Shown piece by piece: positions 1 to 7,315 of a stretch of 52,527 nt of DNA (positions are counted from its first letter, which is position 1; each line of letters begins with the position of its first letter). Position numbers and translations under genes: made by a program. The notes beneath the pieces are model-generated. The model was given only the letters and a program-made list of their open reading frames with translations, was not told the DNA's origin and ran no database searches. Origin of the DNA: Flavobacteriales bacterium UBA979 (GTDB lineage: Bacteria > Bacteroidota > Bacteroidia > Flavobacteriales_D > Sanyastnellaceae); the NCBI GenBank assembly GCA_002292325.1, contig DBBR01000072.1, positions 47,849-100,375 of the forward strand, given 5' to 3'.

Positions 1-16
1 TTGAAATTTGATAGAG

Positions 17-1312
17 ATGACAACCACCATTCTTTTAACCATTGTTTTTTTCCTGGCGGTCATTTTGATGCTCGTGGGGTTATTACTTTTTGCAAAAGCG
101 AAGTTGTCACCGAGCGGCAAGCTCAAGATTGTGATCAACGGTGAGCAAACGATCGAAGTGGACGGCGGGAGCACCTTGCTAACGACGTTGGGCAACAATG
201 GCGTCTTTCTACCTTCGGCCTGTGGAGGAGGAGGAACGTGCGTACAGTGCCGCTGCCAAGTACCTGTAGGAGGGGGGTCCATATTGCCGACCGAGGAACC
301 TCATTTTTCTCGCAAAGAAGTGACGGATAACTGGCGCTTGGGATGTCAAGTGAAGGTCAAAGAAGACATGGAAATCCAAGTTCCTGAAGAAGTCTTTGGA
401 ATCAAAAAAATGGATTGCGAGGTGGTTTCGAACTACAACGTCGCCTCATTCATTAAGGAGTTCGTTGTGCGCCTACCAGAGGGCGAAACACTCGAGTTTG
501 AAGCGGGAGGCTACATTCAAGTGGATGTGCCAGAAACCGTTGTGAGTTTTAAGGACATGGACATCGCTGCCCACCCGGATCACCACAAGGATCCCAACAC
601 ATTCCAGAATGAGTGGGATAAGTTTGGCCTCTGGGACTTGAGTATGACAAATGATGAACCCATTGTCCGTGCGTACTCCATGGCCAACCATCCAGCTGAG
701 GGCAACATCGTAATGTTGAACATTCGGATCGCAACACCACCCTGGGACCGGGCACGGAATGCGTGGATGCAAGTCAACCCAGGTGTTTGTTCTTCGTATG
801 TGTTTGCTCAAAAGCCGGGTGATAAGGTGACCATTTCGGGACCTTATGGCGAGTTCTTTATCAAAGAGACTGAGGCTGAGATGGTATACATTGGCGGTGG
901 CGCAGGCATGGCACCAATGCGATCCCATTTATTTCATCTGTTTCACACCATGAAAACGGACCGAAAGGTGACTTTTTGGTACGGTGGGCGTTCGAAGCGA
1001 GAATTGTTTTACCTCGATGACTTCAATAGCATTGCAAAAGAGTTTGAAAACTTTGACTTCCACGTTGTTTTGTCGGAGCCGTCAGAGGAGGACGATTGGA
1101 AGGTAAAGAAGGACATGAAGGACGAAGGGGACGGGTTCCTTGGATTCGTTCACAATGCTGTGATTGAGCATCAGTTGTCTCAACACGATGCCCCCGAAGA
1201 CATCGAGTTTTATTTCTGCGGTCCTCCATTGATGAATCAAGCGGTTTTGAAGATGTGTGACGACTGGGGGGTACCTCCTGAGAATGTGGCCTTCGACGAT
1301 TTTGGAGGGTAA
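17..1312 (+). CDS. nqrF: Na+-translocating NADH:quinone reductase subunit F
   Basis: NqrF takes electrons from NADH through FAD and a [2Fe-2S] centre into the membrane-bound Na+-pumping NQR complex. From the ATG at 17 the protein is 431 residues. It has one N-terminal membrane segment (about 3-25), then a ferredoxin-like domain whose cluster cysteines C69, C75, C78 and C110 match the CX5CX2C...C pattern of the family. The flavin motif RAYSMANHP, the NADH-binding IGGGAGMAPMRS loop, and a YFCGPPLMN and terminal DDFGG signature follow. An upstream in-frame TTG at 8 is possible, but ATG 17 puts the cysteines at almost the numbering of the Vibrio protein. The rest of the nqr operon must lie upstream of the window. 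apbE follows after four bases. Identification is secure. Confidence 0.97.
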   Translation: MTTTILLTIVFFLAVILMLVGLLLFAKAKLSPSGKLKIVINGEQTIEVDGGSTLLTTLGNNGVFLPSACGGGGTCVQCRCQVPVGGGSILPTEEPHFSRKEVTDNWRLGCQVKVKEDMEIQVPEEVFGIKKMDCEVVSNYNVASFIKEFVVRLPEGETLEFEAGGYIQVDVPETVVSFKDMDIAAHPDHHKDPNTFQNEWDKFGLWDLSMTNDEPIVRAYSMANHPAEGNIVMLNIRIATPPWDRARNAWMQVNPGVCSSYVFAQKPGDKVTISGPYGEFFIKETEAEMVYIGGGAGMAPMRSHLFHLFHTMKTDRKVTFWYGGRSKRELFYLDDFNSIAKEFENFDFHVVLSEPSEEDDWKVKKDMKDEGDGFLGFVHNAVIEHQLSQHDAPEDIEFYFCGPPLMNQAVLKMCDDWGVPPENVAFDDFGG

Positions 1313-1316
1313 TTCG

Positions 1317-2462
1317 ATGCAGGGTTTTTTACGTTTGGCTAGACTAAAACGAGTGGCTCTTGTGCTGCTCGTTTTGGTGCAAGGAGGTTTTGTTTTTCAA
1401 GGCTGCAATGAGGCGTCGGTGCCGACAAATGCGGATGCCAAGGGTGATGTCATCGTGCACCAGGGTGATGCACAGGGAACGACCTATTTGATCAAGTACC
1501 ATGGTGCGTCTGCGGTTCCGCAAGCTGCGGTCGATTCGGTCCTTGAAGTAGTGGATATCGAATTTAACTTGTGGCGTCCAGAGTCCCGGATCAATATGCT
1601 TAACTCATTCTCCGATAAAGACTCCTTGTTCAAATTTGTGGATGAGCACTTCCTGTGGTCTTCGATTTGGGCTCAAAGTATGGATTTATTCGAAGCGTCA
1701 CAGGGTGCATTTGACCCGACTGTGCAGCCGCTTGTTGAATTATGGGGATTCGGGTTGAGTAAGCGCGGCGAGGTCACGGCAGAAGCAGTGGATTCTGCAT
1801 TGAATCACATTGGAATGACCTTCGAGAACATCGATTTGAATGAGGTGGAACGTGACCGAATCTATCAATTCACAACAGTGAGAAAGCGCAATCCTGATAC
1901 CCGTCTTGATTTCAATGGGATCGCTCAAGGCATGACGGTTGACTTACTCGTAGAAATGTTGGAAGAAAACGGAGTCAAGAATTTTATGGTGGAAGTAGGG
2001 GGTGAGGTCCGTTGCGGTGGAGTTCGACTGGACGGCACCCCTTGGAGGATAGCCGTGGACCAGCCCATTGTCGCATCAGAGGGTGAATATGAGAGAGAAA
2101 TGCAAACGGTCATGAATGTTTCCGATGCGGCAATTTGCACCAGTGGTAATTATCGGAAATTCTATGAAACAGACGGGATCAAGAGATCACATACCATCAG
2201 TCCTTTTTCGGGTTATCCTGTCCAGCATGGACTTTTGAGTGCGACCGTGCACGCTACCAACGCTGCAACGGCCGATGCATTGGCCACTGCATGCATGGTT
2301 TGGGGGCCTGAGGATGGGAAGAAATTTATTCTGAATTACCGGAGTTCCAATCCGTATGATCGGATTGAGGCCTATTTCATCAGCGATGATGGCAAGGGAA
2401 ACTGGGTGAATTGGGTTTCGCCCGGATGGCAAGCACTTACGGCAGTCGAAATTCAGGAGTAA
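1317..2462 (+). CDS. apbE: FAD:protein FMN transferase (ApbE family lipoprotein)
   Basis: ApbE enzymes transfer FMN from FAD onto a threonine of NqrB and NqrC outside the cytoplasmic membrane, a step NQR needs. The 381-residue protein starts with a lipoprotein signal ending FVFQGC (lipid-modified C30). Family motifs are visible: an early GTTYLIKYHG, DFNGIAQGMTVDLL (the usual nucleotide-binding DxxGIAKG region), VEVGGEVRCGG, TSGNYRKF, and the HTISPFSGYPV stretch that carries the Mg2+/FAD-binding residues. The gene begins four bases after nqrF, so the two are almost certainly co-transcribed, which fits a dedicated role in NQR flavinylation. A longer reading from 1257 lies inside nqrF and is rejected. 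Confidence 0.95.
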   Translation: MQGFLRLARLKRVALVLLVLVQGGFVFQGCNEASVPTNADAKGDVIVHQGDAQGTTYLIKYHGASAVPQAAVDSVLEVVDIEFNLWRPESRINMLNSFSDKDSLFKFVDEHFLWSSIWAQSMDLFEASQGAFDPTVQPLVELWGFGLSKRGEVTAEAVDSALNHIGMTFENIDLNEVERDRIYQFTTVRKRNPDTRLDFNGIAQGMTVDLLVEMLEENGVKNFMVEVGGEVRCGGVRLDGTPWRIAVDQPIVASEGEYEREMQTVMNVSDAAICTSGNYRKFYETDGIKRSHTISPFSGYPVQHGLLSATVHATNAATADALATACMVWGPEDGKKFILNYRSSNPYDRIEAYFISDDGKGNWVNWVSPGWQALTAVEIQE

Positions 2463-2468
2463 GGACGA

Positions 2469-2687
2469 CTAATTCGCTTTTATTTCGCTCTTCTCCTCAC
2501 CACGGCACTGCTCTTCGGGTTTGGCGCCGCAGAGGGAACAAGCGGCGCCTTCTTCATTGAGGAAAGGATTTTGGCTTGCACAGGTTCCTGCGAATTTCCC
2601 GTCCTTTTTCACAAGGATTTTGATTGCTATACCAGCAAAGCCAAGTGCCAGTAAACCGATTGACAGAGCAATAACTTTCCATTCCAT
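2469..2687 (-). CDS. nqrM: NqrM-like membrane protein (candidate NQR maturation factor)
   Basis: This is a 72-residue protein with one N-terminal membrane helix (about 5-26), then a short hydrophilic tail with four cysteines: C36, C50, C53 and C61. Known NqrM proteins (DUF539 family) are similarly small, with one helix and a KG.C...C.C...C cluster, and they supply iron for the Cys4 centre between NqrD and NqrE. Here the helix is followed by KFAGTCAS and later by ACSLCG. The order and number of cysteines agree, but the spacing differs and the sequence is divergent. It converges on apbE (six bases apart) and has its own perfect TATTTTTG box ending four bases before ATG. The NqrM role is inferred from architecture and neighbourhood. 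Confidence 0.7.
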   Translation of the reverse strand: MEWKVIALSIGLLALGFAGIAIKILVKKDGKFAGTCASQNPFLNEEGAACSLCGAKPEEQCRGEEKSEIKAN

Positions 2688-2691
2688 ACTG

Positions 2692-2699
2692 CAAAAATA
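2692..2699 (-). promoter_or_regulatory. TAnnTTTG -7 box of the nqrM-like gene
   Basis: On the minus strand TATTTTTG is followed by CAGT and then the ATG at 2687. It matches the Bacteroidota -7 consensus TAnnTTTG exactly. The short distance places the expected transcript start at or next to the initiation codon. Confidence 0.7.
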
Positions 2700-2783
2700 A
2701 CAGGTTCATGGAGGACTAATTGCGATTTCATGGCCTATTTCCGCGAAAAATTGCGTATTTTCTATTTGCTTAACGATGAAATT

Positions 2784-4565
2784 ATGATGCGGAGCTTTGT
2801 TCTTGCTTTAGTGACTTTGGGTTGCTTTGGAGCGATTCTGGAAGCCAGAGGGCAGCAAGGACCGTGCAATTGCTTGCCGATTGCCGATCGCCCAACAAAG
2901 GAAGTTACGGATCAGGCCGGGCTAGGAACGGGAACAGCCACATGGAGCTGTGACACGGTTTATGTTCTAACGGAAACAGTCTTTGTGAACGAAGGAGATG
3001 CATTGACCATCGAGCCGGGTACGCTTATTCAAGGTCGAACAGGCCTCGTAGTTGACACGTTGACCTACGTCCTGCCCAATGGCAATCCTTCTCCTCGCCA
3101 GGATTATGTTTTTGGCCAAGAGGCCGGCAGTTTGGTGGTGAGCAAGGGTGCGAGCATTTTAGCGGATGGATCCTCCAATTGCCCCATTGTGTTTACGTAT
3201 GAAGGCGATCCAATGGATGGGAGCACGGGGTATGATACCAGAGGAATGTGGGGAGGATTAATCCTCTGCGGTGATGGTGAATTGAACACATTCGATGGAG
3301 AGGATGAAATAGAAGGAATCGTGGATGTGACGGGACAAGATCGGCATGTTTATGGTGGAGATGGCAGCACGTTCCAGAATTCGGGCATTGTTCGATACGT
3401 CAGTCTGCGGCATGCGTCCACGTCCATGGGGATAAGTCAATTTGAAAATGGATTGGAAACCAATGCACTTACTCTTTGCGGTGTGGGGGAAGAGACAACC
3501 GTCGAATTTGTTGAAGCCATCGCAAGTGGGGATGACGGTGTTCAGGTGTTTGGAGGAAATGTCAATGTTCGTTACCTCGGTCTGGCGTTCAATCAGGAAG
3601 ATGGATTGGAATACGATCAAGGTTGGCAAGGCAAAGGACAGTTTATTTTTGTCGTGACAGACGAATTGAATGGAGCAGGAGAACATGCGGGCGATTACGA
3701 AGGGGATGATTACGAGGAGTTTGATGTGGCCATGACATTCATGCCCTATTCGAATCCTTTGTTGTACAACCAAACCTACCTGGGGAGGGGTCAGGCCACA
3801 GCCATTCGAATGCACAACGGTGCGGGTTTGCGCATGCACAATAGCTTGATTGTGTCGTTTGAACTTGGGATTGATTTTGAAGATGAAGATCCCTGCGATG
3901 CTTGGGAACTGTTGCTTTTTGGGGAAACGAACATCGAGAACAATCGATTCTGGGCCATCGGAGACTCGACTCAGCTCGATGAGATGATTTTGTACAACGC
4001 GGGGTTTGTATTCAATGGCCAAGAAGAAGTAGAAGCTCATTTTGTTGAGAACAACAATTATGCAGCGAATCCGGGAGTGGATTTTGAATTCTCATCGGTG
4101 GACGGGCATGTGACGGATCCGATCAATCTAACACCTGATGCCACGTTAGAAATGACCGTGAACAGTGAATATTTACCGAGCGACGACTGGTTTTATCCTG
4201 TTGGTTACATCGGTGCATTTGCCAGTGATGGAACAAACTGGCTCACATGCTGGACGTACATGGAACAATTGGGATTGTTCGGTGAATGGATTCAAGGCGG
4301 TTCGGAGCTGGCTGGTTGCATGTACGACTTTGCTTGCAATTTTGATCCAAATGCAACGGTAGATGATGGCTCTTGTGAGGTTGAGAGTTGCTCAGGATGC
4401 ACATGGCCTGCTGCAGCAAATTATGATGCGACAGCGCTTTGGGATGATGGCTCATGCCAATGGCCCGATGGTGCATCATGCCCTGAAGACATTAACGCAG
4501 ATGGCCAAGTGAATACCATCGATTTGCTCATGTTTCTAAGTGCTTTCGGTGCAATTTGTCCGTGA
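2784..4565 (+). CDS. Secreted beta-helix protein with Cys-rich repeats and dockerin-like tail
   Basis: A 593-residue exported protein; the signal peptide is MMRSFVLALVTLGCFGAILE and onward, cleaved near the GQQ. Residues about 30-480 resemble a Bacteroidota family of right-handed beta-helix surface proteins: an IEPGTLIQG start, RGMWGGLILCG, EGIVDVTGQ, YGG, IVRYVSLRHAS, GVGEETTVEFVEA, DDGVQVFGG, and YDQGWQGKGQFIFVV. After that come two Cys-rich repeats (GCMYDFACNFDPNATVDDGS plus C, then GCTWPAAANYD...DDGSC). The last 28 residues form a dockerin-like segment, CPEDINADGQVNTIDLLMF, ending in a cysteine. No T9SS YPNP-type tail is present. Start 2784 or 2787 is chosen because it opens directly into the signal peptide. 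No function is known; a surface structural or adhesive role is likely. The upstream sequence resembles that of the giant gene at 14108. Confidence 0.85.
   Translation: MMRSFVLALVTLGCFGAILEARGQQGPCNCLPIADRPTKEVTDQAGLGTGTATWSCDTVYVLTETVFVNEGDALTIEPGTLIQGRTGLVVDTLTYVLPNGNPSPRQDYVFGQEAGSLVVSKGASILADGSSNCPIVFTYEGDPMDGSTGYDTRGMWGGLILCGDGELNTFDGEDEIEGIVDVTGQDRHVYGGDGSTFQNSGIVRYVSLRHASTSMGISQFENGLETNALTLCGVGEETTVEFVEAIASGDDGVQVFGGNVNVRYLGLAFNQEDGLEYDQGWQGKGQFIFVVTDELNGAGEHAGDYEGDDYEEFDVAMTFMPYSNPLLYNQTYLGRGQATAIRMHNGAGLRMHNSLIVSFELGIDFEDEDPCDAWELLLFGETNIENNRFWAIGDSTQLDEMILYNAGFVFNGQEEVEAHFVENNNYAANPGVDFEFSSVDGHVTDPINLTPDATLEMTVNSEYLPSDDWFYPVGYIGAFASDGTNWLTCWTYMEQLGLFGEWIQGGSELAGCMYDFACNFDPNATVDDGSCEVESCSGCTWPAAANYDATALWDDGSCQWPDGASCPEDINADGQVNTIDLLMFLSAFGAICP
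4479..4562 (+). other. Dockerin-like C-terminal segment of the beta-helix protein
   Basis: Residues 566-593 read CP-DIN-DG-VN-DLL-F----FG---C-P, an EF-hand-like calcium loop (D, N, D, Q, N/T, D positions) followed by a helix, as in one half of a type I dockerin. The same arrangement closes the giant protein at 23225-23308. Confidence 0.65.
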
Positions 4566-4572
4566 CGACCAA

Positions 4573-5655
4573 TCACAGGGTGAATCGAATACCCAAAAAG
4601 GTATAATCTGCACGCAGCCGAAATGATCGGAGCCCGAGTTCTATGAAGAAGAGCTCACCTGCTTCATAGGCAAAAGCTGTGTGAAGGTGACGTTGACCCA
4701 GAATATGATCGGGGTTGGTCCATACCCATCCATGCACCATAGCCAAGTGCGCACGGCCAAAATGCCATTGGTTGCCAATTCCACTCGCAAATTGGATTCG
4801 GTCGTTGACGGACAAAGGATCGAAAGAAATGGCACGTAAGCTTTGATTGTAAGTGAGGTCCAAGGCGATAAGGCACCCCCAACGCATGTTCCATCTTCGT
4901 TCTGCACCCACCATGAAACTTGACACGGGATGGAGCGGATCACCTGCCGGAGGAACATCACGCACGCCGGCACGAATGGCCATGATACCGTTCCATTTGG
5001 CAATCATGGCATCAACCTCAGGAGGGGTGTTGAGCTGTCCGACTTCGTTCCTGTCCGGAAGATCAGCCATGCGCTCAAAGGATAAGCCGACGTGGATGTT
5101 ATTGATTCCTAGATTTGGCAATTGCACGGCCCCATTTGAAAAGTGTGAGAGCCCAGCGGACATGGAGAAGATGTAAGAGTCGAATCTGCACAGTTCCTTT
5201 GATAGTGCCAGACGCAGTCCAGCATTGAGGTGGGTGCCCAATGCAATCGACAAAGGGTTTTCACGGATGTCATACGGTTTGGTTGCCCAGCCCAATCCAG
5301 CCCCGAGTTCGGCGTGTGAACTTGAACTGAGAGGCAATTCAACAAGCCAAAGTGCGCTGATTACATGGCCCAGTGATGTGCTTCCGCCATAAAGCCAGCC
5401 CAGTTCAACGCCTTGCCAGGCATCGCCATGACGAGACCAGTTCGATCGCCAGCCTTCTTTTCCGAGGGTTCCCTTTCTAAGCCCTAACCCACGTGCATGC
5501 CCCGTAACCAATGCATTCATTTCTTCGCGGTGAGGCAGTACATAGCCTCCTTCAGCACGACAAGACCATGTGTTAATTTGACCTTCAGCAGTCAAAGCAA
5601 CAAGCAATGTCAGGACAGTGAGCGAAGGACCGAATGAAAATGCAGAAAGGCTCAT
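4573..5655 (-). CDS. PagL-like acyloxyacyl hydrolase / lipid A deacylase family outer membrane protein
   Basis: A 360-residue exported protein with signal peptide MSLSAFSFGPSLTVLTLLVA and a likely cut at EGQ. The segment SAGLSHFSNGA carries the H-x-S-N arrangement that holds the catalytic His and Ser of PagL-type lipid A 3-O-deacylases, and alternating hydrophobic strands ending in an aromatic C-terminus (IRFTL) fit an outer membrane beta-barrel. Bacteroidota homologues of about this length are generally called acyloxyacyl hydrolases. The extra length relative to Pseudomonas PagL is normal for this group. An upstream TTG at 5673 is possible but adds no signal. The gene is divergent from mazG with only 34 bases between starts. 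The substrate is inferred; confidence in the fold is higher than in the reaction. Confidence 0.75.
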   Translation of the reverse strand: MSLSAFSFGPSLTVLTLLVALTAEGQINTWSCRAEGGYVLPHREEMNALVTGHARGLGLRKGTLGKEGWRSNWSRHGDAWQGVELGWLYGGSTSLGHVISALWLVELPLSSSSHAELGAGLGWATKPYDIRENPLSIALGTHLNAGLRLALSKELCRFDSYIFSMSAGLSHFSNGAVQLPNLGINNIHVGLSFERMADLPDRNEVGQLNTPPEVDAMIAKWNGIMAIRAGVRDVPPAGDPLHPVSSFMVGAERRWNMRWGCLIALDLTYNQSLRAISFDPLSVNDRIQFASGIGNQWHFGRAHLAMVHGWVWTNPDHILGQRHLHTAFAYEAGELFFIELGLRSFRLRADYTFLGIRFTL

Positions 5656-5677
5656 GAATTGTGAATTTAGCAAGGCT

Positions 5678-5685
5678 TACCTTCG
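5678..5685 (+). promoter_or_regulatory. Near-consensus -7 box (TACCTTCG) of mazG
   Basis: TACCTTCG departs from TAnnTTTG at one base and is followed by CAAT and the ATG at 5690, the same four-base spacing as the exact boxes elsewhere in this window. A TTG lies 16 bases upstream. It lies inside the short spacer shared with the divergent PagL-like gene. Confidence 0.5.
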
Positions 5686-5689
5686 CAAT

Positions 5690-6505
5690 ATGCACAGCAT
5701 GGAAGAGAAATTGGCCGCATTTGAAAGGTTGTTGAAAATCATGACCGAGTTGCGGGAAAAATGTCCGTGGGATCGAAAGCAAACCATGGATTCGCTGCGG
5801 CATCTGAGCATCGAGGAGACGTATGAATTATCTGAGGCAATTCTGGATGGAGACTGGAATGAAATCCGCAAAGAGACAGGAGATTTGCTCCTGCACATGG
5901 TATTCTACGCTCAAATTGCTAGCGAGAAGGCTGAGGCGCAGGGTGGCTGGGATATTGCGGACAGCCTTCATGGAATTTGTGATAAGCTCGTAGATCGGCA
6001 TCCGCATATTTACGGCGATGTCAAAGCGGACGATGAAGAAACGGTCAAAGCCAATTGGGAACAATTGAAATTGAAAGAGGGCAATAAATCAGTTCTGGAA
6101 GGAGTGCCTAAAGGCCTTCCGAGCATGGTGAAAGCGTATCGCATCCAAGACAAGGTCCGTGGAGTTGGTTTTGATTGGGAAAATGCAGATCAAGTTTGGG
6201 ACAAAGTAGAAGAGGAGATCGAGGAATTTAAAGCTGAAATTGAAACGGAATCAGATCGGGCGACGGATGAACTGGGAGATGTCTTTTTTGCTTTAATCAA
6301 TTATGCGCGGTTTAAGGGAATCAATCCAGATGAGGCGTTAGAACGAACGAATCGGAGGTTTCAAGCTCGTTTTCAGCACATGGAGCAAGCCATACAGGAA
6401 CGGATGGCGGATGGTGGTAAACCCATGTCCGATATGACGCTGGCTGAGATGGATGCCTTTTGGAATAAGGCCAAACGCGCGACGGATACAACCGTGCATG
6501 AATGA
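5690..6505 (+). CDS. mazG: Nucleoside triphosphate pyrophosphohydrolase MazG
   Basis: MazG hydrolyses nucleoside triphosphates to monophosphates and pyrophosphate, acting as a house-cleaning enzyme. The 271-residue protein has two tandem MazG domains. The first carries KCPWDRKQTMDSL, the metal-binding EETYELSEAI, and ETGDLLLHMVFYAQIA. The second carries VEEEIEEFKAEIE and DELGDVFFALINYAR, giving the expected four acidic metal ligands. Length matches the E. coli enzyme (about 263). Start 5690 is preferred over 5699 because a TACCTTCG box sits exactly four bases before it. The downstream lipoprotein gene overlaps by ATGA. Nothing suggests a toxin or defence context. Confidence 0.95.
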   Translation: MHSMEEKLAAFERLLKIMTELREKCPWDRKQTMDSLRHLSIEETYELSEAILDGDWNEIRKETGDLLLHMVFYAQIASEKAEAQGGWDIADSLHGICDKLVDRHPHIYGDVKADDEETVKANWEQLKLKEGNKSVLEGVPKGLPSMVKAYRIQDKVRGVGFDWENADQVWDKVEEEIEEFKAEIETESDRATDELGDVFFALINYARFKGINPDEALERTNRRFQARFQHMEQAIQERMADGGKPMSDMTLAEMDAFWNKAKRATDTTVHE

Positions 6506-7266
6506 GACAGGGCAGCAGATACCTTCGAGTTTCCATTGGTGCTGTGTGCCTCTTTGTTCTGGGATGCAATTCACCTGAAGCTCCGGCTTGCTTGAAGTCT
6601 GCAGGTGAATTCGAAGTGCATGAATTTACGTTTGAGCACCCTTTGGATGTGCTGAAGACCCAAGGCCATATGCTGGTCTCGTTTGAAACGTGGGACAGCA
6701 GTGACGTGCACATTTCCGTTGAGGTTCACCGCAACCTATTATCGGATCTTCGAATGGAGTGGGATGGTGGAGAACTCAGTATTGGATTCCAGGAGCCATG
6801 TCAATGGGTGCGCGATTTGTCCAATATGATTGAAATCCATGTTCAATCTCCCGAGGTTCCCGAATTCATTTTACGTGGCCAGGGCGAATGTAATATTCAG
6901 CCAAATTTGCCGGGTGCCAATGTGTTCATTGACGCCTACGCCTATGCCGGGAAATTGCGCGTGGCATGCGATGCGGATACCTTGCAGGTGCGCCTGCACG
7001 ACGGGGTGTGTCTTGCAGAGCTTTCGGGCTATGCTTCGCTTTTGGGGTGCTATTCATCTGGATATTCCCGAGTCGATGCCTCATCGGTCGAAGCCGATTT
7101 TGCCTACATCACCCAGGCAAGTATACAGCCGATGCAGTTTGGGGCTACCGAATACGCTTATGTTGCAATCGAGTCAGCAGGAGATGTATATGGAGGGTGG
7201 GTACCTCCTGAGCTGTACACACTGAATAGAACGGGTTCGGGGCAATTAAAATGGGAACACTGGTGA
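6502..7266 (+). CDS. DUF2807-type lipoprotein (putative autotransporter adhesin head, GIN domain)
   Basis: A 254-residue lipoprotein with signal ending LFVLGC (C22). The body is built of short repeated beta-strand turns: EVHEFTFEHPLDV, VHISVEVHRN, LSIGFQEPC, FILRGQGECNIQ, FIDAYAYAGKL and AYVAIESAGDVYGG, each opposing a strand with a glycine turn. This is the pattern of the DUF2807/GIN beta-helical domain common in Bacteroidota, though here it is more divergent than most. Its start overlaps the mazG stop as ATGA, so it is translationally coupled to mazG without an obvious functional link. No biochemical role is established for this family. Confidence 0.7.
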   Translation: MRQGSRYLRVSIGAVCLFVLGCNSPEAPACLKSAGEFEVHEFTFEHPLDVLKTQGHMLVSFETWDSSDVHISVEVHRNLLSDLRMEWDGGELSIGFQEPCQWVRDLSNMIEIHVQSPEVPEFILRGQGECNIQPNLPGANVFIDAYAYAGKLRVACDADTLQVRLHDGVCLAELSGYASLLGCYSSGYSRVDASSVEADFAYITQASIQPMQFGATEYAYVAIESAGDVYGGWVPPELYTLNRTGSGQLKWEHW

Positions 7267-7315
7267 GTGGGATTTTGGGATAGCGGGTGTAAATTGAGCC
7301 CTTATTCGAAAGAAA

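Noticed and set aside
1..16. The end of nqrE before nqrF
   Set aside because: Frame 3 does run to a stop at 9-11, but only a few bases are visible, so no partial gene can be supported.
1257..1317. Longer start for apbE inside nqrF
   Set aside because: The first twenty codons lie inside the nqrF coding end and precede a clear lipoprotein signal starting at 1317.
3258..4040. A 260-residue reading frame on the minus strand opposite the beta-helix gene
   Set aside because: It lies fully inside a recognisable coding gene, has no family motifs or start context and reads as composition shadow.
5690..6505. mazG as part of a toxin-antitoxin or phage-defence system
   Set aside because: It is a full two-domain housekeeping MazG with no toxin or defence neighbours.
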